Source of the DNA: Allobosea sp. LC85
Lineage (GTDB): Bacteria; Pseudomonadota; Alphaproteobacteria; Rhizobiales; Beijerinckiaceae
Direction: 5' to 3'
Length of the DNA: 64,000 nt
Assembly: GCF_000735605.1 (NCBI RefSeq)
Contig: NZ_JPKG01000013.1
Coordinates: 26,890 to 90,889 of the forward strand
The notes beneath the pieces were generated by a model. The model saw only the letters and a list, made by a program, of their open reading frames with translations. It did no database searches and was not told the DNA's origin. Within the stretch, counting starts at the first letter, position 1, and each line of letters begins with the position of its first letter. Positions 58,221-64,000 of the stretch are shown piece after piece. The position numbers and the translations under genes are program-made.

Positions 58221-59435
58221 ATGACCGAGGTCACGGAACTCAGCAGGCCGGAAGGCGAAGCGCTCGACACCAGGGAAGTGCTTCTCAACCTCGGCCCTCA
58301 GCATCCCAGTACGCATGGGGTGTTGCGGCTCGTCCTCGAACTCGACGGCGAACATGTCGCGCGCGTGGATCCGCATATCGGCTATCTCCACCGCGGCACT
58401 GAAAAGCTGGCCGAGAGCTTCACCTATACCCAGATCTTTCCGCTGACCGACCGGCTGGACTACCTGTGCCCGCCGTCGAACAACCTGGCCTTCGCGCTGG
58501 CCGTGGAGAAGCTTCTGGGCATCGAAGCGCCGATCCGTGCGCAGTATATCCGCGTGCTGATGGCCGAGCTGGCCCGGATCTCCGGCCATCTCCTGATTAC
58601 CGGCGCGTTGCCGATGGATCTGGGCGCCATGACCGCGTTGCTCTACGCCATGCGCGAGCGCGAAATGGTCATGGACCTGCTGGAGATGATCAGCGGGGCG
58701 CGGATGCACACCTCGTTCTGCCGTGTCGGCGGTGTGCGCGAGGATTTGCCCAACGGGTTCTTCCCCAAGATCAGGGAGTTCTGCGAGGTCTTCCCGAACC
58801 GGATCCGCGATTATGAGCGGCTGATCGAGAACAACCGGGTGTTCCTGAAGCGCACCCAGGGGATCGGCGTGATCTCTGCCGAGGATGGCATCGATCTTGG
58901 TCTGAGCGGCCCGAACCTGCGGGCGTCGGGCGTCGACTGGGACATCCGCCGCGACGAGCCCTATGAGGTCTACGACCGCCTCGCCTTTAACGTCATTACC
59001 CGTGAGGAGGGCGATTGCCACGCGCGCTGGTGCTGCCGGGTCGAGGAGATGCGCGAGAGCATCCGGATTATCGAGCAATGCGTCGACCAGATGCCCGAGG
59101 GACCCTTCCAGATCGACATGCCGACCATCGCCTTCCCCTTGAACAAGGACAGGGTGCACTGCTCGATGGAGGCGCTGATCCAGCATTTCGACCTGTCGGC
59201 CTATGGCTTCAAGGTGCCGAAGGGCGAGGTCTACTCGGCGATCGAGGCGCCGAAGGGCGAACTCGGCTTTTACATCATCAGCGACGGGTCGGAAAAACCG
59301 TTCCGCATGAAGGTGCGGGCGCCGTCATTCGTCAACCTTCAGGGACTGTTCGGGGTCAGCAATGCGCACTATCTGGCGGATATGATCGCCGTGTTGGGCA
59401 GTCTCGACCCTGTGATGGCCGAGGTGGACAAGTAG
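58221..59435 (+). CDS. nuoD: NADH-quinone oxidoreductase subunit D
   Basis: The 49-kDa subunit, 404 residues. The quinone-binding N-terminal loop reads NLGPQHPSTHGVLRLVLELDGE, with the conserved histidines, followed by GYLHRGTEKLAE and the C-terminal PKGELGFYIISDGSEKPFRMKVRAPSF. GGAGAG lies ahead of the ATG. Confidence 0.96.
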   Translation: MTEVTELSRPEGEALDTREVLLNLGPQHPSTHGVLRLVLELDGEHVARVDPHIGYLHRGTEKLAESFTYTQIFPLTDRLDYLCPPSNNLAFALAVEKLLGIEAPIRAQYIRVLMAELARISGHLLITGALPMDLGAMTALLYAMREREMVMDLLEMISGARMHTSFCRVGGVREDLPNGFFPKIREFCEVFPNRIRDYERLIENNRVFLKRTQGIGVISAEDGIDLGLSGPNLRASGVDWDIRRDEPYEVYDRLAFNVITREEGDCHARWCCRVEEMRESIRIIEQCVDQMPEGPFQIDMPTIAFPLNKDRVHCSMEALIQHFDLSAYGFKVPKGEVYSAIEAPKGELGFYIISDGSEKPFRMKVRAPSFVNLQGLFGVSNAHYLADMIAVLGSLDPVMAEVDK

Positions 59436-59452
59436 CGGGAGATTTGGACGCG

Positions 59453-59965
59453 ATGACCATGCGCGAACAGATCGAGGCGGCTGCTGCGCGGTATCCCGAC
59501 CAGCGCTCGGCGATCATGCCCGCGCTTCTGATCGCGCAGAAGGAACATGGCTATCTGCCCGCTCCGGTGTTGGAGGAGGTCGCCGACATCCTCGGCGTTG
59601 AGCGGATCTGGGTCTACGAGTTGGCGACCTTCTACACCCTCTTCCATACCACGCCGGTGGGAAGGTTCCACCTCCAGCTCTGCGACAACGTCTCCTGCAT
59701 GCTGCGCGGATCGGAAGACCTGCTGCGGCATCTGGAGGCGGTGCTGGGGATTGAAAAGGGCGGCACGACCCCGGACGGGCTGTTCACGCTGTCGACCGTC
59801 GAATGCCTCGGCGCCTGCGAGATGGCCCCGGTGATGCAGGTCGGCGACGACTATCACGGCGATCTCGACATCGCGCGGCTCGGCGCGCTCCTGGACAGGC
59901 TGTGCAAGGCGGCGGGGCAAGTAACAAGCGCCGAACGCGTCGTCGTAGGCGCGCCGGGAGGGTAG
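59453..59965 (+). CDS. nuoE: NADH-quinone oxidoreductase subunit E
   Basis: Thioredoxin-like 24-kDa subunit, 170 residues, carrying the [2Fe-2S] cluster N1a. Ligands are in LCDNVSCMLRGS and ECLGACEMAPVM. The family N-terminus (PDQRSAIMPALLIAQKEHGY) supports the start at 59453; a second ATG at 59459 is possible. Confidence 0.95.
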   Translation: MTMREQIEAAAARYPDQRSAIMPALLIAQKEHGYLPAPVLEEVADILGVERIWVYELATFYTLFHTTPVGRFHLQLCDNVSCMLRGSEDLLRHLEAVLGIEKGGTTPDGLFTLSTVECLGACEMAPVMQVGDDYHGDLDIARLGALLDRLCKAAGQVTSAERVVVGAPGG

Positions 59966-59969
59966 CGCC

Positions 59970-61235
59970 ATGTTCGAACCGGTCCTTCTCAGGAACATGG
60001 ACGTGCCGGATGGCCATCTGCTCTCGACCTATGAGGCCGGCGGCGGTTACCAGGCGCTGGCGAAGGTGCTGCGCGAGCACCCCCCCGACGGGGTCATCGA
60101 CCTCGTCAAGCAATCCAACCTGCGTGGTCGCGGCGGAGCAGGCTTCCCAACCGGGTTGAAATGGAGCTTCGTGCCGAAGCGGGCTGGCAAGCCGAAATAC
60201 CTGTGCTGCAATGCCGATGAGGGGGAGCCCGGCACCTTCAAGGACCGGATCATCATGGAGCGCGACCCGCACCAACTGATCGAGGGCATGGCGATCAGCG
60301 CCTACGCGATCGGGGCGGAAACCGCCTATGTCTATATCCGCGGGGAGTATGTGCTGGCGATCCGGCGGCTGGAACAGGCGATCACCGAGGCACAGGCGAA
60401 GGGTTATCTGGGCTCGCAGATCCTGGGCTCGGATTTCAATTTCGCCGTGCACATCCATTGCGGCGCTGGCGCTTACATCTGCGGCGAGGAAACCGCGATG
60501 CTCGACTCCCTCGAGGGCAAGCGGGCGCAGCCGCGCTTGAAGCCGCCATTTCCGGCGGTTGCGGGGCTCTATGCCAGCCCGACGGTGATCAACAATGTCG
60601 AGACGCTGGCCTGCGTGCCGCACATCGTGATGCGGGGACCGGCCTGGTTCCGCGACATCGGCCCGGACAAGAGCCCCGGCCCGAAGCTCTATTGCCTGAG
60701 CGGGCAGGTGCGCAAACCCGGCCTTTACGAGCTGCCGATGGGCATATCGCTGCGCGAACTGGTCGAGGAGCACGCCGGCGGGCCGCTGCCAGGGCGCAGG
60801 ATCAAGGCGGTGATTCCTGGCGGTGTATCGGCACCGCTGATTCCGGAGCGAGGGCTGGATGTCGGGATGGATTTCGACTCGCTGTCCGCCGCCGGCTCGA
60901 TGCTCGGTTCTGCCGGGGTGATCGTGATCGATGACTCGACCTGCATGGTCAAGGTCGCCACCCGGATCATCGAGTTCTTCCATCACGAGTCCTGCGGTAA
61001 GTGCACACCCTGCCGCGAAGGGCTGAACTGGGCGGTGAAAGTGCTGCGCCGGATCGAGGCCGGCGAGGGCGCTCCGGGCGATCGAGAGCAGCTCGAGGCG
61101 CTCTGCAAGGGCATTTTCGGCAATACGTTCTGCGCTCTGGGCGACGGCGCGGCAATGGGGCTGCGCGCGGCCCTGGCGCATTTCGAGCCCGAGTTCGTTG
61201 CTCATATCGATGGGCGGAGATGCCCGTTTCACTAA
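59970..61235 (+). CDS. nuoF: NADH-quinone oxidoreductase subunit F
   Basis: NADH- and FMN-binding 51-kDa subunit, 421 residues. The glycine-rich NADH/FMN region is SNLRGRGGAGFPTGLKW, followed by CNADEGEPGTFKDR. The [4Fe-4S] N3 ligands are in ESCGKCTPCREG and the later GNTFCALGDGA. It is separated from nuoE by 4 bp. Confidence 0.96.
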   Translation: MFEPVLLRNMDVPDGHLLSTYEAGGGYQALAKVLREHPPDGVIDLVKQSNLRGRGGAGFPTGLKWSFVPKRAGKPKYLCCNADEGEPGTFKDRIIMERDPHQLIEGMAISAYAIGAETAYVYIRGEYVLAIRRLEQAITEAQAKGYLGSQILGSDFNFAVHIHCGAGAYICGEETAMLDSLEGKRAQPRLKPPFPAVAGLYASPTVINNVETLACVPHIVMRGPAWFRDIGPDKSPGPKLYCLSGQVRKPGLYELPMGISLRELVEEHAGGPLPGRRIKAVIPGGVSAPLIPERGLDVGMDFDSLSAAGSMLGSAGVIVIDDSTCMVKVATRIIEFFHHESCGKCTPCREGLNWAVKVLRRIEAGEGAPGDREQLEALCKGIFGNTFCALGDGAAMGLRAALAHFEPEFVAHIDGRRCPFH

Positions 61236-61267
61236 GGCGCATGAAGGGAAACGGCCGAGGGGAAGCC

Positions 61268-63883
61268 ATGGTTCGCGTCACGATCGATGAACGACCGCTG
61301 GAGGTGGAGGCCGGCTCGACGGTGCTGCAGGCCGCCGAGCGCTTGGGCATCGACATCCCAACCTTCTGCTACATGAAGCGGTTACCGCCACTGGCCTCCT
61401 GCCGCATGTGCCTGGTGGAGATCGAGGGGCAGCGGCGGCTGCAGCCCTCCTGCGCCACCGCGGTCACTGACGGCATGGTGGTGCGGACGAACACACAGCT
61501 GATCGACGAAACGCGCTCGTCCATGCTCGACATGCTGCTCGCCAACCACCCCCTCGACTGCCCGATCTGTGACAAGGGTGGCGAGTGCGAGCTTCAGGAT
61601 CAGGTGATGGCCTATGGGCCCCGCGAAAGCGGGTTCCGCGATGCCAAGCGTGTGTTCCACTCCGAGGACATTCGTCTCAGCCCGGTCGTCATCATGAACG
61701 TCAACCGCTGCATCCAGTGTCAGCGCTGCGTCCGGATGTGTGAGGAGGTCGTCGGCGCGGTCGCCCTGGGCACCGTCGAAAAAGGCATGGATACCGCCGT
61801 CACCGGCTTCGAGGGCAGTCTCGCGAGCTGCGACCAGTGCGGCAATTGCATCGAAGTCTGTCCGGTCGGCGCGCTGATGAGCTTCCCCTATCGCTACAAG
61901 GCGCGGCCCTGGGATCTGGCTGAGACCGATACAATCTGCCCGCATTGCGGCACCGGCTGCCAGCTGACCGTCGGCACGCGCAAGGGCGAGCTTATGCGGG
62001 TCCGCTCTAAATGGGAGCATGGGGTCAATCGCGAAACGCTCTGTGTGCGGGGGCGTTTCGGCCTCGACTTCGTCGGGAGCCCCGACCGGATCAAGCGGCC
62101 GCTGATCCGTCGGGATGGCGCCCTGGTTGCGGTTTCGTGGAATGAAGCGGGCGACGAGCTGCGCCGGCGCCTCTCGGCAGTCGAGAGCAAGGCTGCGGGC
62201 GGGCTGGCCTCGCCGCGCTTGCCCAACGAGATGCTCTATCAGTTCCAGAAGCTGATGCGGACGGTGTTCCGAACCAATAATATCGACTGCACCTCGCGTT
62301 GGTCCACGCCCTTCGATGCGCTCGGTCCCCTGTTGAGCTTCTACACGCGCGCGCCGCTGGAAGAGGTGATCGGCAAGGATTGCGTGCTTGTCGTCGGCGG
62401 CAACGTGACCGAAGAAAACCCGGTCACCGAATATCTGCTGCGGGACGGGGCGCGGCGGCGGCACACCGGGTTGCTCATGCTCTCGGCGCGGCCATCCCGT
62501 CTGGACGCCGATGCCCGAGCGGTTGTTCGCGTTCCGCCGGGCGGTGAGGCGGCGAGCCTTGCCGCGGTGGTGGCCGGGCTGATGACGGTGGCTCATCCCG
62601 CCTTGCCGGACGATGTTCCTGTGGGCATCGGAGCGGCAGCCGCCGTGCCCACCGCGAGCGCTGATGGTGACCCGCCGGATCGTCTCAGCGCCGCGCTGCT
62701 GGAAGGCCGGAGCGTCACCGTGCTTGTCAGCGTCGATATCCTCAAATCACCCGAAGCGCGCGCAACGTTGCAGCAGCTCACCAACTTGCTGCGGCTTCTC
62801 CGCACCCTCGGTAAGGACCCGGCGATGCAGATCCTCTTCGATCGCGCCAATCAGATGGGCGCCTGGGATATGGGGGTGCTGCCGGCGGCGCTGCCGGGGT
62901 TGCACAGGGTCGCCGATGATGGGGCGCGCGCAGCTCTCGAACGGGTCTGGGGTGCCGCAATCCCGTCTGAACCGGGCGCGGATTTCGACGCCATGCTGGA
63001 GCTCTGCAACAATGGGCGAATGGGCGCGCTCTATATTGTCGGGAGCGACCCGCTGATGGCCTACCCCGACCGAACATTCGCGAAGCGGGCGCTTGCTGCG
63101 GCCGATCTCCTGATCGTGCAGGACACGTTCCTCACGGACACGGTCGGCTTGGCCGATATCGTCCTGCCCGCGGCAGGTTATGGCGAGGAATCCGGCACAT
63201 TCACCAACAATGAGGGCCGGACCCAGAAGGTCTGCAAGTTTCGCGAAGCCGCCTTCGAGGCACGAGGCAATTTGGCGATCTTCGACTTCATTGCCGCGCT
63301 CCGCAATCAGGAGCTGCGTCCGTCAACACAAGGCGACATCTTCGACGAGATTGCGAGGCTGGTGCCGGCCTACCAAGGGTTGACGCAAAGCGGGCTAGGC
63401 GTCGACGGAGCATTCACCAGGGCGGCCCCGCCGCCACCGGCTGACGCGATCTTCGCCCCGCCGCCTGCCGTCCCGAATGCAGCCGACGTGCTCATGCTGA
63501 TCACCGGCAACTGCCTGTTCCACAACGGATATCTTTCCGAGCGCTCGGAGATCCTGAATACGGTCGCGGCTGACCCCTATGTCGAGATGAGCGCGCAGGA
63601 TGCCGCGCAGCGTGGCCTTTCGGATCGCGATCAGGTGGTTGTCCGATCCGCGCAGGGCGAGCTGACGGCGCAGCTCAAGGTCAACAGGCATTTTCCCGGG
63701 GGCCTCGTGTTCGTGCCGGAAAACTACAGAAACCTGCGTCTCAACAGCCTGATGCGACGGGGCGAATACCCCTGTCTGGTGGAGGTTCACGAGGCGCACC
63801 TCACCGTCGGGGTCACCACTGCCGCCGGGGTTGGCGCGATGGCCGCAGATATCGGCCGCGGCACTTCGAGCCCGCAGTCCTAG
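61268..63883 (+). CDS. nuoG: NADH-quinone oxidoreductase subunit G, long form with N7 ligands
   Basis: The 871-residue iron-sulfur subunit is clearly longer than the ~690 of the main alphaproteobacterial/mitochondrial type. N1b ligands are Cys34, 45, 48, 62; N5 ligands His94, Cys98, 101, 107; the ferredoxin-like pair is at 148-158 and 188-198. Cys224, 227, 231 and 259 form C-x2-C-x3-C-x27-C, the N7 cluster pattern known from E. coli and Thermus. The C-terminal molybdopterin-oxidoreductase-like domain is present, including a final MopB-type barrel. It is the last nuo gene here and ends 12 bp before a transposase remnant. Confidence 0.95.
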   Translation: MVRVTIDERPLEVEAGSTVLQAAERLGIDIPTFCYMKRLPPLASCRMCLVEIEGQRRLQPSCATAVTDGMVVRTNTQLIDETRSSMLDMLLANHPLDCPICDKGGECELQDQVMAYGPRESGFRDAKRVFHSEDIRLSPVVIMNVNRCIQCQRCVRMCEEVVGAVALGTVEKGMDTAVTGFEGSLASCDQCGNCIEVCPVGALMSFPYRYKARPWDLAETDTICPHCGTGCQLTVGTRKGELMRVRSKWEHGVNRETLCVRGRFGLDFVGSPDRIKRPLIRRDGALVAVSWNEAGDELRRRLSAVESKAAGGLASPRLPNEMLYQFQKLMRTVFRTNNIDCTSRWSTPFDALGPLLSFYTRAPLEEVIGKDCVLVVGGNVTEENPVTEYLLRDGARRRHTGLLMLSARPSRLDADARAVVRVPPGGEAASLAAVVAGLMTVAHPALPDDVPVGIGAAAAVPTASADGDPPDRLSAALLEGRSVTVLVSVDILKSPEARATLQQLTNLLRLLRTLGKDPAMQILFDRANQMGAWDMGVLPAALPGLHRVADDGARAALERVWGAAIPSEPGADFDAMLELCNNGRMGALYIVGSDPLMAYPDRTFAKRALAAADLLIVQDTFLTDTVGLADIVLPAAGYGEESGTFTNNEGRTQKVCKFREAAFEARGNLAIFDFIAALRNQELRPSTQGDIFDEIARLVPAYQGLTQSGLGVDGAFTRAAPPPPADAIFAPPPAVPNAADVLMLITGNCLFHNGYLSERSEILNTVAADPYVEMSAQDAAQRGLSDRDQVVVRSAQGELTAQLKVNRHFPGGLVFVPENYRNLRLNSLMRRGEYPCLVEVHEAHLTVGVTTAAGVGAMAADIGRGTSSPQS

Positions 63884-63895
63884 ACCGTCGGACGT

Positions 63896-64000
63896 TTAAT
63901 CGTACGCATACCCGGCATGTTTGAAGAGGTTTTGGCACTCTTGCGGCTTGAATAGGTCGCAGATGTTGCCGACGGCCTTCCAGAGCGCATCGAAGGTTCT
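63896..64000 (-). CDS. IS630-family transposase, C-terminal end (runs out of window)
   Basis: The last 34 codons on the minus strand, cut by the window edge, read ALWKAVGNICDLFKPQECQN and end FKHAGYAYD before TAA at 63896-63898. The pattern of a WxAVGDICDLFxPxEC block followed by FxxAGY is the C-terminus of IS630-family (DDE) transposases. The stop is only 12 bp from the nuoG stop, so the element's end must overlap or abut nuoG. Whether the rest of the transposase is intact is outside the window. Confidence 0.8.
   Translation of the reverse strand, partial: RTFDALWKAVGNICDLFKPQECQNLFKHAGYAYD

Overview
The window is high-GC, gene-dense DNA from an alphaproteobacterium of the order Hyphomicrobiales (Rhizobiales), most likely Bosea or a close relative. 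This is inferred from the core gene order (dgt-argS, scpAB, tatABC-serS-surE-pcm, yajC-secDF, trmFO, uvrA/ssb), an alphaproteobacterial GAAC-N7-GAAC LexA box before ssb, DUF1127 and IalB-like proteins, and rhizobial-type two-hairpin intergenic repeats. No rRNA, tRNA or CRISPR array was seen.

Layout. 1-6.9 kb: sugar-acid and amino-acid metabolism (AraC regulator, GndA, gluconokinase, UxaA/GarD-family dehydratase, aminotransferase, sirtuin) with a wrecked PKHD-type hydroxylase gene. 7-31.9 kb: housekeeping core (double cold-shock protein, ErpA, Dgt, ArgS, SPOR protein, NagZ, ScpAB, TatABC, SerS, SurE, Pcm, NlpD-like lipoprotein, DUF815 ATPase, YajC-SecD-SecF, two homologues of mitochondrial complex I assembly factors, TrmFO). 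Two orphan transporter parts sit inside it: a Tat-exported DctP-type binding protein and an FbpC-like ABC ATPase. 32-45 kb: more accessory content (ceramidase-like protein, LysR/pirin/two YcaC-type hydrolases, a decayed SH3 gene, a PPOX flavoprotein, a nuclease-family protein divergent from a phospholipase D, RraA-like protein, an HTH-citrate synthase divergent from a second citrate synthase-like gene, an IalB-like protein). Palindromic repeats run through 30-42 kb. 45-49 kb: uvrA and ssb, divergent around one LexA box.

49.4-63.9 kb is the most interesting part. It is a second-type respiratory complex I cluster in the order nuoJ-K, MrpD-like antiporter subunit, small two-helix membrane protein, second MrpD-like subunit, nuoM-N, nuoA-B-C-D-E-F-G. 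It encodes four antiporter-like pump subunits instead of three. The protein in the NuoL position is MrpD-like and carries a NuoL-style lateral helix that is about 30 residues longer than I recall for E. coli NuoL. NuoG is the long form with all four N7 cysteines. nuoH and nuoI are not in the window. An IS630-family transposase remnant begins 12 bp after nuoG, and a short inverted-repeat pair lies just upstream of nuoJ, so the cluster looks like an inserted cassette between ssb and whatever follows.

How the genes connect: the GndA-gluconokinase pair feeds gluconate into the pentose phosphate route. The scpAB/tatABC/yajC-secDF block handles chromosome segregation and protein export, and the Tat-signal DctP protein is a likely client of the adjacent Tat translocon. 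The Mth938-type and NDUFAF6-type proteins after secF are candidates for assembling complex I, possibly including the variant complex at the right end.
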